From the NCBI GenBank assembly GCA_029706075.1, contig JAINUG010000005.1, positions 8,525,501 through 8,589,500 of the forward strand: DNA of 64,000 bases, written 5' to 3'. This DNA is from Aldrovandia affinis (taxonomy: Eukaryota; Chordata; Actinopteri; Notacanthiformes; Halosauridae). Of the stretch, positions 28,027-38,951 are shown one piece after another. Under the pieces are notes generated by a model. The model saw nothing but the letters and a program-made list of their open reading frames with translations. It made no database searches and was not told the DNA's origin. Position 1 is the stretch's first letter. Each line of letters opens with the position of its first letter. A program made the position numbers and the translations under genes.

Positions 28027-28805
28027 ATGTGCCCCTTTAAAGTTGGGGAAAAACATAATATAGCGCATTACCTGTACTGTTCAGTTTTCAATAGGATTTA
28101 GGTCAGGGCTCTGACTAGGCCACTCAAGGACATTCACCTTTTTGTTTTTTAGCCACTCATCTTTTCTTTAGCTATATGCTTTGGGTCATTGTCTAGACTT
28201 TTTCTGTATTTTGCTCCATCCATTTTCCCTTCTATGCTAACATGTGCCCCAGTCCCTGCTGATGAGGAACACCCCCCTAACAGAATGCTGCCACTACCCT
28301 GCTTTGCAGTAGGGATGGTGTTCTTTGGGTGATGTGCTGAATTGGGTTTTCGTCAAATGTAACATTTTGCATTTAGGCCAAAAATGTCTATCTTGGTTTC
28401 ACCTGACCATAACACTTTTTGCCACATGGCATCAGAATATTCAGAGTAGTTTTTTTGCATACCTCAAACAGGACTGAATGTGTATTGTTGACACATGCAC
28501 ACATTGACCACTCTTTGTCATAAAGTTCTGTAGCTCCATCATAGTTGCCATTGGCCTCTTGGTGGCTTCTCTGATCAGTCTCCTTCTTGTTCGGTCATTC
28601 AGCTTGGATGGACTGATCTAGGCAAGGTCCTAGTGGTGCCATGCACCTTCCACTTCTTAATTACAGTCTTGAATATGCTCCAAGAGATATTTAAGGCCTT
28701 TGAAATCTTTCTGTATCCATTTCCTGATATGTGTTCACAATTTCTGAACATTAATTTTCACTTGGAAGTTGTAGGGTAAAATGTGTAAATAAAGTTGGAA
28801 AAAGT
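28027..28805 (-). mobile_element. Tc1-like transposon, left part, split by a LINE
   Basis: The reverse complement carries decayed transposase and flank sequence typical of the 'GTGCCC(C)TTTAAA'-ended Tc1 group, for example the inverse of TGGTCAGGTGAAACCAAGAT around the first catalytic Asp near 28,400. The sequence AGGGTAAAATGTGTAAATAA near 28,774 belongs to its subterminal repeat. It breaks at about 28,805 and resumes after the LINE at 30,389. The same family occurs at 32,672 and 48,665. Confidence 0.75.
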
Positions 28806-30388
28806 GTAGTATACTTCTATGGAATTCTTCCAGTACCACGTGCTAGTAAAGGGAAGCACAATTCCTGTATGGAGATTTAACACGTGGCTGAAAACCTGGT
28901 GTAGGAATGAGGAGTACAGGTTTATGGGGCACTGGGATTCCTTTTGGAACAGGGGTGACCTGTACAAGCGGGACAGGCTACACCTGAACCGGAGGGGTAC
29001 AGCTGCATTGGGCCAGCATATGTTTAGGGTAGCAGAGGAATACTTAAACTAGGGACTGGGGGGGGGCAGGGAGGAAAATTGGTGTAGTATTAAGGATAGG
29101 GAGGTACAGACTGCCCAGATGAAAGATACCAGGGCAGAGTATAATAATAACTGTAAAGATATCATTAATAAAGATCTTTTAGCCCATAATGTGAATAGAG
29201 GTGGTTCAGCACAGTTATGTGTGGAGGGGAAGGACAACATAGGTGTGAGTAAGTCTCTGAAGTTCCTGTGTTTGAATGCTAGAAGATTTTTTTTAAATTG
29301 AACTGGAGGCTGTCATGTTGAATGGGGGTTATGACATCTTTGGATTACTGAAACATGGCTTGGTGCAGCAGATAGGGATGAAAATAATGTGGAGGGGTAC
29401 CAATTGTTTAGGAAGGGTAGAACTAATAAAAGAGGAGGGGGAGTGGCCCTTTATGTGAAAGACAATCTTAATGTGCAAGGAATTCCAGGTATTAACTCAT
29501 TCATTCCTTGTGAGCACATCTGGATTAAATTACTGTAGGATGTAGAAAAATAGGATGAAAAAATAGGATGATAAATCTTTACTGGAGATTTTGGTTTAGC
29601 AAACAGTTTGGAATCGACTAAAATAATCCAAGATGATTTAAACAAAATCCAAGAATGGGAAGACACATGGCAGATGACATTCAATATTGCTAAATGTAAA
29701 GTTATGCATGTGGGAAATAAAAACATAAGACAGGAGTAATTTATGGGATGAGAAAAAATAGTAGGTGTTCAATTTGAAAAAGACTTAAGAATTGTAGTTG
29801 ATCAAAGTCTATCTGCATCTAGGCAGTGTGCTACAGCAGTGAAAAAGGCCAACAGGATGCTGGGATACATAGCAAAAGGTATTGAGTATAAATCAATAGG
29901 TTATATAAGAGGTTATATAATGCCTTTGTCAGACCTCACTTATAGTACTGTGTGCAGTTCTGGGCACCACACTACAATAAAGATATAGAAGCTCATGAAA
30001 AGGTTAGAAGAAGAGCAACTAAATTGGTACCTGGTATGAAAGGTAAAAGTTATGAGGATAGACTTAAGGCACTCAATCTATTTAAGCTTAGCAAACTGAG
30101 ACTTAGGGGGGATTTGATAGAGGTTTTTAAATTCCAAAAAGGGATTAAGAAAGTGAACTACCAAAGATTTTTTAAGATAAGTGGGGTCAGCAAAACAAGA
30201 GGCCACAGGTGGAAATTACTTAAAGTTAAATTCTGCACGGATATTAGGAAGTTTGTCTTTGCACAGAGAGTTGTCAATGCCTGGAACAGCTTGCCAGGTC
30301 AGGTAGCAGAGGCAAAAACACGTGGGCTATTCATGTTCAGCCTAGATGGGATGAAAGGCCTGTTCTGGTCATTATGTGTTCTTGTGTT
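28806..30388 (+). mobile_element. CR1/L2-like LINE, internally deleted
   Basis: Three parts of a non-LTR retrotransposon occur in order on the plus strand. The first is the end of an ORF1 with an esterase-like DRLHLNRRG motif (28,819-29,052). The second is the start and part of an apurinic endonuclease (about 29,245-29,535, with CLNAR and RGGGVALYVKDN). The third is the end of the reverse transcriptase and the C-terminal region (about 29,580-30,392). The main RT palm is deleted. The 3' end (CATTATGTGTTCTTGTG) fits this group. The element lies inside a Tc1. Confidence 0.82.
28819..29052 (+). pseudogene. LINE ORF1 C-terminus with esterase-like motif
   Basis: This 77-residue frame ends in GDLYKRDRLHLNRRGTAALG. 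The D-x-x-H pair resembles block V of SGNH/GDSL hydrolases, which some CR1/L2-clade LINEs carry in ORF1. The upstream catalytic serine block is missing, so the piece is non-functional. Confidence 0.65.
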
Positions 30389-30392
30389 TTAA
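29580..30392 (+). pseudogene. LINE reverse-transcriptase C-terminal remnant
   Basis: The first frame gives QDDLNKIQEWEDTWQMTFN and KCKVMHVGN, the region just after the RT palm motif. After frameshifts, a 146-residue frame (29,952-30,392) gives the QFWAPHYNKDIEAHEKVRRR thumb-like segment and the LRLRGDLIEVFK and FAQRVVNAWNSLP blocks of CR1/L2-type ORF2. The catalytic palm lies in the deleted part. Confidence 0.8.
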
Positions 30393-30453
30393 TTTCAGGC
30401 TGTAAGGGAAAAAAACTTGACATTTTTGAGAAGGGAGTTTAAAAGGGCACTGT
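30389..30453 (-). mobile_element. Right end of the split Tc1
   Basis: TTTTAATTTCAGGCTGT and the terminal AAAAGGGCACTGTATA resume the Tc1 sequence broken at 28,805. The undisturbed order of these blocks is seen at 32,720-32,806. Confidence 0.75.
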
Positions 30454-30530
30454 ATATCATATTATAAAGTTTTAATCTTCTTTCACATTACAATGTTTCT
30501 GTATGTTGCAGCAATATAATATAAATACGA

Positions 30531-30534
<4 letters not shown>

Positions 30535-30579
<45 letters not shown>
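30535..30579. repeat. (TG)n microsatellite
   Basis: About 22 uninterrupted TG units, the longest simple repeat in the window. Confidence 0.95.
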
Positions 30580-30581
<2 letters not shown>

Positions 30582-31780
30582 GGTTCTGGTTTTTGGGCTT
30601 TATTCATTTTTAAATTTGGCCATTTTATTATTTTTCATGGATGACTTAAAAGTTTAGTTTATTGATGCTCTCACTTTTAATAAAATTAGATGTGATTTGA
30701 GGAAATATATTTATAATTTTCACTTTAAACAACTCATTAAACTTATATATTGCTGTTTATTTTAAATATTGTAAATGTCCATTCCTCAAAGTGCATTTGT
30801 TTGTAGTAGTATTGATTGTAAATTATTTAGTCTCATGGCTTGTTTACAAAAAAAATCATGCCCTTTCCTCCACATCACTTTCAAAGTTAGGAACATTTCA
30901 GAGTTCTGAACAACCTCCATTCCCAATGCGTTTGTATGTCAGAGGTTCTAATGTAATATAAATTTGAAAAAACACAGAGCCAACCTACATGATTGCTACA
31001 TGTAGGAATCATGGGCTAGCATTGCTCTGGAATAATAATAATAATAAACTTATACTGTGTCCCACCTTTGGTTCCCAAAGGTTTTGCATTATTGTTATTA
31101 TTATTATTTTGCATTATTGTGTGCATGTTGGCAAAAAACATGCACACAGAAAGTCGGAATAGCACACAGTTTACTGACAGGGCCACATGTTTTTTTTAGT
31201 CACATCAAACCAAAAAAATGATTAGCCAGGCTACAAGGTGGTGGCTAGGTAATGAAAAATATTTCAGTACAGAGCAAATAAAAATATTCCATACTTTGAT
31301 CATGAACAGCTGACTGACACTAATTCCTCACTTAATGAATCCTGTCTCTTGCATGAAACACATTAAAACATCCTCTACTGTTAAAGCATTTTTTCTCTTT
31401 GACCTTGCCCTGCTTCTGCTGACAGCCATTTTGTCTGAAGTGCTTCCTTGTGGCTGTACTCACTGTACTGGACTTACACTCTTCTGCATCCAAACAAATA
31501 CCCAAGTTTATTATTTATTTGCTTTATTCAATACTGAATAATTTGATATATATATATATATAATTCATTTTTGCCCAAGATGTCATTTACCCCCCTCTGG
31601 TTCTATTTGTACTTTTTTCAAAATGTTTGTGCTTCCTCTTGATCCTTTAAATGAAATGTGTGTGTTCTCCTCATTGTTTAGCCGTCTAACCTATTGATTT
31701 TCTCTAGTTTGGGGTCCAGGTTAGCTAGATATTAGGACATGAATGAATGTTGGATATGCCACATGAAAAAAATGTTACAC
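30580..31780. other. Intergenic, nothing recognised
   Basis: AT-rich sequence with AAT/ATT simple repeats near 31,027-31,045 and 31,092-31,108. No gene is seen. Confidence 0.4.
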
Positions 31781-31799
31781 ATTTTTCCCCCTTTTCTAC

Positions 31800-32480
31800 G
31801 AAGTTGCAATGCCCAATCATATTCTTTTTTTTCCTCCCAATTTAGTAACCAATTACACCCTCTATTTGTTTCAATTTATCCACTACACACGAGTCCACCG
31901 CTCATCTCTACAAGGCAAGCTAATTCTCAGAGGGCAGTGAACACTACTTCCTTCGAGATGGAATTGGCCCACCCACATTCTGGAGACACCCTTACGTTCT
32001 TCACGGCGAACTCGAGCCGGCTCACCCTCCCCCCTTCCCCTGGGGCAGACAGCCAAATGCCGCCCCCGATCGGGGCTAATGACCAGGGCCGGTCTGGTAG
32101 ACGGGTTTGGAACCACGTCCCTGACAGGCAGCGCACACCATATCGGACCAGCCAAAATACGGTGCGTTAGACCGCTGCGCTATCAGCCCCACCCAATCGT
32201 ATTCTAAGCCATTCGCTGCAACCTCCACTGTCAATTTGTGAGAGCGTAGACAAGCGCATGCTCTCCTCTGAAACACGATGTCAGCCACCGCTTCTTCTCA
32301 CACTGCAGTCTTGAAGTTTATCTTGCACAGACATGAGTCGGAGGAAGACGCTTTTTGCGCAGCTTTATACCGGCAGACTGTGGACACGCGATTGACCAGC
32401 GGGGGTAGCTGGCATGCAAAACTTATTTACTCTGAAATGCACTACCCAGCAGTGGAATCCTCTAGGAGCAGCTGATTTTA
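31800..32480 (-). mobile_element. tRNA-derived SINE-like or composite dispersed repeat
   Basis: On the minus strand from 32,190 the sequence GATAGCGCAGCGGTCTAAC resembles a tRNA box A, and GTGGTTCCAAACCCG near 32,115-32,101 resembles a box B. The GC-rich body at 31,995-32,110 recurs at 22,137. Short similar segments (CCCAATC-ATATTC) at 31,811 and 32,195 hint at a composite. Long open frames here reflect GC content and match no protein I know. Confidence 0.5.
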
Positions 32481-32671
32481 TACTGAAGTAATCAGAATCA
32501 CTACAATTGAACACGGCTGGAGGCGAATTAGCTTGGTGTGTGATCTGGAAGGTGATTGGTTACCCCTGAGCTAGTTTACAATTGGTATGATAAGTGGGGT
32601 GTAGACTTATTAATCCAAGTTATTGTAGTTTATTATTTTTAATTAACGATCAGAATTTTTTTTTTTTTTTC

Positions 32672-32800
32672 ACTTGGAAGTTATATGGTAAAATGTGTAA
32701 ATAAAGCTGGAAAAAGTCTGATTGAATGTTTTAATTTCAGGCTGTCAGGCAACAAAAGGTGACATTTTTTGAGACGGGGTGTAAACTTTAAAAGGCACGG

Positions 32801-32806
<6 letters not shown>
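32672..32806 (-). repeat. Solo terminus of a Tc1 (same family as 28.0 and 48.7 kb)
   Basis: The subterminal sequence GGTAAAATGTGTAAATAAAG, then TTTTAATTTCAGGCTGTCAG and a terminal AAAGGCACGGCATATA, are colinear with both halves of the split element at 28-30.5 kb. No transposase sequence adjoins it. Confidence 0.7.
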
Positions 32807-32833
<27 letters not shown>

Positions 32834-32900
32834 CTATGTATAGAGAGAGGGTAAGAGGCAAATCCTTCATAAATTGTAAAAAAAAAAAAAAAGGGCACCG

Positions 32901-32931
<31 letters not shown>

Positions 32932-32982
32932 CTATGTATAGAGAGAGGGTAAGAGAGGCAAATCCTTCATGAATTGTATAAA
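32791..32982. repeat. Tandem duplication (~100 bp x 2) with CA tracts
   Basis: Two head-to-tail units share a GGCAC-CGCATATATA start, a CA tract (about 32,807-32,833 and 32,908-32,931), CCTATGTATAGAGAGAGGG, an AAATCCTTCAT segment and an A-rich end. They differ at only a few positions. Each unit begins with the last bases of the Tc1 terminus. Confidence 0.85.
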
Positions 32983-33288
32983 AATTTAAAAAAAAAGGCT
33001 TGCCTATGTTGTGCAGTCCATGAAATTACTGTGTTTGTACTAAAGGATGGTGGTAGATTAATCTTTTCTTCAAAATAAAGGTTTCATAGCTCAGATTTTT
33101 CAATGGTCCTATATGATAATCCAGATGGGACCTGATGGTTTTAGGAGGGCATATTGACCCTTGAATATCGCTATTGCACATAGTGGGAGAGTGAAATCAC
33201 AGATGGAACTAGCATAATAGGCTAACAAGGAGACATGGTGCACACTCATGCTCTCTGCATCCAGTGTACCTGCTGATGTCCACGGATC

Positions 33289-33517
33289 TATAGGTAACTG
33301 CCAAAATAAAGGCAACACTTATCTGTAACATGGGGGGATACTCAAACAACCCATTGCCTGGGTTAGGAGAGACCCAGGCAGGGCGGTGGGGTGCTCGTTG
33401 GAAAGAGGTTGGCCGGGCCTATCCGCAAATACCGACCATGGAACCCCCAATGGACATTTAGTGGTACTGCGCCCATTTAAAGGATCCCACATTTACTCAA
33501 GGGTTACCTTTGTGCAC
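33289..33517. mobile_element. MITE of the CAGGTAACTGCC family
   Basis: The left terminus (33,289, TAGGTAACTGCCAAAATAAA) is clear, while the right one near 33,495-33,517 is eroded. The interior matches, in inverse, the MITE at 39,113-39,305, sharing GTTGGAAAG and GGCCTATCC in order, so the two form a deletion-derivative subfamily. Confidence 0.65.
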
Positions 33518-33519
33518 TG

Positions 33520-34870
33520 GTGTCAGAATCAGCCTGGACAGTTCAGGTCAGGCTTTATACCTGTATTCCAAGATTGTGCTGGGAATCACTTTAAAGATGA
33601 AAGCATAGCTGAGTAACCGAGTAGAGCTCAAGCTCATTTCTACCAGAAAGAGTAAAGTTACTTAAAAACACCCTGAATGTGTTCTAAGGCTGCTTTTGAA
33701 TACCTAGGGCTGTGTGAGGTGTCACATACCAAGCAAGGAGGGCTGCTGGATTTCATGTCAACTTCTGTTCTTCATTATTTAACTAGTCCAATAATTGACT
33801 AATAATTGACTAATGTCAGTCCAATCTGGTATTTTTGCCAAATGTTTTGATTGGCTCATGCATGACAGCTGATATTCTTGTCTCTATATGAAATACTTTA
33901 CAGTGGTCTAATCTATGAGTGAACCAACACTGATGCATACAGCTAATCAGCCATTTGAGCCAAGGTAAGTGGTGGAACCAAAAACCTGCATACCCCTGCC
34001 ACTATCATGTGTAGTCAATCAGACTCATATGAACCAATCGAAAGACTTGGCCCTCCATAGCAAATGCTATGATTACTTCAGTTCATTCACCACTTAGTAG
34101 CTACAGCATAAATGCTCAGCCCGTTTTGAGGTTCACAAGGTCTCCAATTCTCCCCTTCACTATTTTTTCAAAAGTTCATTTTCAGTCTAGTGCTCAGATC
34201 TTGCCTTTTCAAACTGTAAATAAAAAGGAGATAAAGAGTGGGGTGAGATGCTGTACCCAAACTGTGATTTGTGGTTTACAATTGTAATTCCATTCAAATG
34301 AGTGCATTCTTAGTGTTTGATGACCTTTTGTCAAATATATTACTGCCACTCAACTCTGTGGCATTTAAAGACCAAGCAGCTGAAAATTATAGCTGCTGTA
34401 GGAAACATTTTTTTATTCAAATATCATTAAAACGAACATGATAAATCGGTAGCGTTGAGAGAAAGAGCTTCTGTGAGAGAAATTCAGTGCTCCCAACCGT
34501 GTTTATGGTCTCCAATTCTGCATTGTGAATTTATGTCTCTGAACGATTCGGTCCGAATCTTTTGTTTGTCAATGATTGGTATCAGAACTTGGCTCTGAAT
34601 AGTCCATCGTGGCGATGCCAATGCCACAGACCAGTCAGAGCCATCTAGTGGCATTATTATGCCATTAACAATGCATTTTGCAATACAACAGTGGTTGTTT
34701 GGCTTGGATTGGACGGTTACCTGATAACTGATTTACATCCATTGCAGCTAGGATGCATTATTACACACACCGCTTTGAATAGGCCAAAAACAATCGTTCA
34801 GAACCTATTGTCTGGTGTAAGAGGTGTCTGTGAGCTCTTATACAAACCCTGAATTTGATTTTAATGCTGC
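33520..34870. other. Intergenic, nothing recognised
   Basis: Unique-looking AT-rich sequence without coding or repeat signals that I recognise. Confidence 0.4.
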
Positions 34871-34879
34871 TCCAAAGGA

Positions 34880-35310
34880 GATGGAACTAGTAGAACGGCA
34901 TGAGGACTATAATGATGCAGATGACAACATCCCACGGTGAACTCTAATATTCATAAAGAAACCTGGCCATGCAAATTACTTCTGCGACACCATCTTATCA
35001 TACATATTACATTATATATAAGCCGTCTTTAACGGTTTGTCAATTCAGATTGGCAGGGGAGCTCTTTAAAGCTAAGTAATGGATTGTGTATTAAAGAAAA
35101 AAAAAACTGGTTTTGGATTATCGTTTATCACAGGACGGTAAAAACGATGGAATTTTCTGCAGATGCATCGGGATGGCATTAAGGGGCTCTTTTAAGACTG
35201 GGGGGAATTGTGAAACGTTTGCCCCTAAAGGCAATAAGAGGAACAGTGACAAGCTGGGTTGCACTTGTCTATTTTACTTATTTGGAGCCTCGGTTTGATA
35301 TTCCGCCCAA
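34880..35310. promoter_or_regulatory. Candidate conserved non-coding element
   Basis: Repeat-free stretch with ATGCAAATTA at 34,969 (octamer/POU-like), TTCATAAA (CDX/HOX-like) near 34,951 and TTATCGTTTATCAC near 35,120. No coding frame. Regulatory role inferred only. Confidence 0.28.
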
Positions 35311-36085
35311 ATAGCCAGGTTATTTTCCTCCAGGGTTCAGGGGGCCACAGTGTTTCATTTCTTCAGAAAATTGTTTCTCAGGATTTCAATCTTGGGCTGC
35401 TAGATATGACAAAACACAATATCAAGAACACTTATGTTTTTTATCTGCCATATTTTCAGGGTATAAATAAAAGATCAGTATAAATTTGAGTCAAGTGCCC
35501 CAGAATGCTCATGTGAGAGATGGATGCGAAAAGAAATATGGACCTTGGGATTGCCCCATTGTACATTTTCATACTGAATTCAGAATTACTACTGTGCCAG
35601 GCCATGTATGCCATTTGTCTTCCCTGGAAATCAATTAGCACCTTGCTGATAAAGCTAAGCAGATGAAATTCCTCTCTTGTCCAGGTACAATGTAACTTAG
35701 GGTCTTGGAAACCTTTGTTTATTTCCGTGCCGTACATCCTTGTGCGAGTGCGTTTCAGATGAGATTCGTAATGTCAGTGTGAATGACAGATTGTAGCTTC
35801 TTAAAGATAGCAAGCTCTTTTCTTTGAATAGGACATGCTGATTGGTCACAATGATGAATCAATGTCAAAGGATATTCCAATTTTGTTTTTGCATATTAGA
35901 CACAAGCAGCAAACATCCAATACCTGAGAATAATTTGAGGGTAAACACTACTGGTTTCTGAAACACGCCTTGCCATGTGGCAGGAGACAAATAATGAATC
36001 TTTTTAAATTTCATGCACATCCTGTAGAGCAATTTTGAGTGTGTATATTGTATGGAACAACAAGGTTATTTATTTTTTCTTTCTT

Positions 36086-36109
36086 TTTTTTTTTTTTTTT
36101 TTTTTTTTC
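36086..36109. repeat. Poly-T tract
   Basis: An almost pure run of about 24 T between 36,086 and 36,109, without an adjoining SINE or LINE body that I can recognise. Confidence 0.85.
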
Positions 36110-36379
36110 AACCGTTTGAGAAAGGCAGAAGATGGATTTGATGAAAACTGTATCATTTCTCTGTAAGATGTATTGCCTTGAATTTGGATCTAATCTCGCT
36201 CCATCTGTTCCTTCAGTGAAGAACTCTATGAAGGTGCTTTTGTATTGCGAAACAACTGTCTGAAACAAAAAAATTGCAAGGTTTACAATAATGAAATCTC
36301 AAAAAAGGAGAAAATTATTTTTTTCTAGGTAGTGCAGTACCGATGTCAAATAAGATGAATGTAATTTGACGGAATGGCA

Positions 36380-37200
36380 TGATGCTGACAGCAAACCATG
36401 TCGCAGTGGTCAAAATTATTGAATGTGAGTCTTTACACCTTCAGACACTTAACATGCACTCTACAGAGTAAACCACAGTGCAGGCGCATGACTGACAAAA
36501 CAATCACCTAAAAAGATTCAAACATTATCCTCTTAGCCACTTTTTTTTTTCTCCCTTTTCACACTTTTCAGAGGTCAAACTGCATCAGAGCGTGGTACAA
36601 TTGGGCCAGTTACTGTTCATGTCACATTGATGCATTACCGAGCACAGAGGGTCACGTCTGTGTAAACATACATTATCAAATCCCAGAGAAATGTATCGGA
36701 TAGTGACCTCTCTGGCTGTGGCCAGTGAACATAAAGAAAAAACGGGACAAAATGGCTGGGGCCGGTGGAGATGACACTCCCTTTTTGCAAATGAAGAGGG
36801 TCAAGCAATCAAGACCGGCCGGGGGTGGAGTGTTAGCGCCATTATCTAACACTGTCCGAAATGATCAATGAGCTAAAATAAAATGATCACAAGCTAAAAC
36901 AGACGGGCTAATGAAAATGGAATGTGTTTTAACGCGCCCTTTTTTTGCCGTCCCCCCGGTGACATGGCCAGATAGAACACTGACAGGGTGGCAGCTGGGA
37001 GATAAATCAGCCCGCTAACATGTCTAATACCTCATTTCAACACGGGACAGCCTTTTACTGCCGAGTAAAAGATTCGGTCATCCATACGGGCTAGCGAGGA
37101 TGAGGAGTGACCTGCAATTAAAGTTTACTAATGTGCATACAGCAGACTGGCATGAGGCGATCAGGATATCACGTGTCTGTAAATATTTATATATTTTTAC
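36380..37200. promoter_or_regulatory. Candidate conserved non-coding block
   Basis: About 800 bases without recognisable repeats, with balanced composition and several homeobox-type and GATA-like words (TGATCAATGAGC near 36,863, AGATAAATCAGC near 37,001). It is the closest such block to the 3' end of lunapark. No coding frame. Function inferred only. Confidence 0.3.
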
Positions 37201-38525
37201 CCAGGTTGTGAAAAGGACCGTTTACAGCTGTAAAAAATATCTTGCGTAAGTATATTTTGCAAATGAAGTGGCGCCTGCTTGCGTATGCATAAACATTCAG
37301 CCATTTTAATCGCCTCTCTTTGAGCTGTCGCTGTGTTAATTGAGAGGTGATGGTTCTCTTAAACGAGCATCCATCTGTACGCTCGACCACTTCTGCACTC
37401 AACGCCTTGCCTGTCAATATGGCGTTGTCCTGTGTTACTCCCCACCCTATTCATCCGCCTGGTCCCTGGGGGGCGGGTGGACTCTGAGGCGGGGTTAACA
37501 AGGAACAACGTGCACAACAACGTGTGCTTACAAAAGCCCTTGTTCCCCATTACTGCAAAATAGGCAAAGAGGGTCATTTCCGGAACAGAAAAGGTGATCA
37601 GGGGCAGAGGCAGTGATCTTGTGACAGATTCAGTCTCAGATTCAGCGTGTAGAATTTAGGAAGAGTTACAGGAAATGCAAACTACACCCATTTTCCGTTG
37701 AGGTTCACGCACTGTTTATCCAACGAATCTAGAATCAAATGGAATACCTCAAACGTGGAAGCCTTAAGAGGATGTTACATGGAGCTTTGGAATTAATCTG
37801 CATTTATATACTGGAATTTCATTATACTGCACTATAATTTCAGTCACTACCTGAGATGCAAGACCTGAACATGAATCAAATAATCTGCAGAGCGGACCTG
37901 GAAAAGGTTGACATTAATAACAAGAGGGAAGGGTTTATAACACTTGGTTTGCACAAATCAAAGGTTGCAGCCTAAAACATGAAAATAACTCATTTTATTT
38001 CATTTCAAACGGGAATATTTAAAATACACACATAGGCACAGAGGATGGTCGGCTCTTTCTACCTTTTTTCTTAGCAGTAATAAATAAAAGCATTTTTCAT
38101 GGTATTTCCATTACTGTGCTGTTACTGGGCAAACATGAGGATGCCCTCACTATGCCATAAGTACCCAAAACATCCTGACAAGTACTTTAAGAAAATGTAC
38201 CATATCATTGAATTAAATACCTATCTACTATAATGCTTAAACACCTGGCAGGATCATTTCTATGCAATGTTCTATGTAACAGTATATATATATGTAAAAG
38301 ACATCCTGTGAGACACAAAGAAACAAAACCGTACTTGTGTTGCAAAACTTTTCTGCTCTACTAAAAAATAAAGAGGAAAAAAAAAGACACAAAACCTATT
38401 TTCATGATCACTCAGAAAGACATTCCTTTGCTTGGATCATTATTGCTTTATGTTCAGAAGTGCTGTAGGTGCATATGCATATGACATGTAAACTCCTGGT
38501 AGAGTGAAACATAAGAGCCCATTCT

Positions 38526-38531
38526 TTTATT
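38526..38531 (-). terminator. Candidate lnpk polyadenylation signal
   Basis: TTTATT here reads AATAAA on the minus strand, about 250 bases past the lnpk stop codon. Other AATAAA words occur nearer the stop (38,757) and further on (about 37,995), so the site used is unknown. Confidence 0.3.
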
Positions 38532-38778
38532 ATTAAACTAAAAAATGTATATACATATACACACATATATCCCTTTTATCCAGACAATACATGAAATATT
38601 TTAGCTTAGCTACTTTCAAGAACTGGCACTCTCATGTAGTGTCTTGATTAAACAGTGGTAAACCAGGAATAGATATTTTTAAAATAACATGAGCAAATCA
38701 AACTATCACAAGAAAAATATCTGGACCAATTTGAGTGTGTTGGCACCATTATTATTTTTATTTTTTTCGGGGGGTCTG

Positions 38779-38951
38779 CTACTCGACCTCCATTTGGGAA
38801 ACATCCAGCTCCTCCTCTTCGGTCTTCTCAGAGGGGGTTCCCTCAGATTCGGGGGTCCCCGGGCCATCCGCGGCAGGGGCGACTTCGGTGACCTGGGTCT
38901 CCTGTGATTCAGGCTCGGATCCTGTGGGGGAATCGTCCGGCTTGCCGCTAT
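38779..38951 (-). CDS. lnpk: lnpk coding exon 12, acidic C-terminal tail and stop
   Basis: This exon follows a TTTCCAG acceptor. It encodes about 57 residues rich in E, D, S, T and P, starting [11 protein letters not shown] and ending MEVE before TAG. The exon requires one base from the previous exon (phase 1). The acidic low-complexity tail after the zinc finger is typical of lunapark. The 3' UTR continues to the left. Confidence 0.88.

Noticed and set aside
31739-32170. 143-residue open frame and overlapping minus-strand frames of 90 and 69 residues
   Set aside because: They coincide with a GC-rich dispersed repeat, match no family I know, and overlap each other on both strands.
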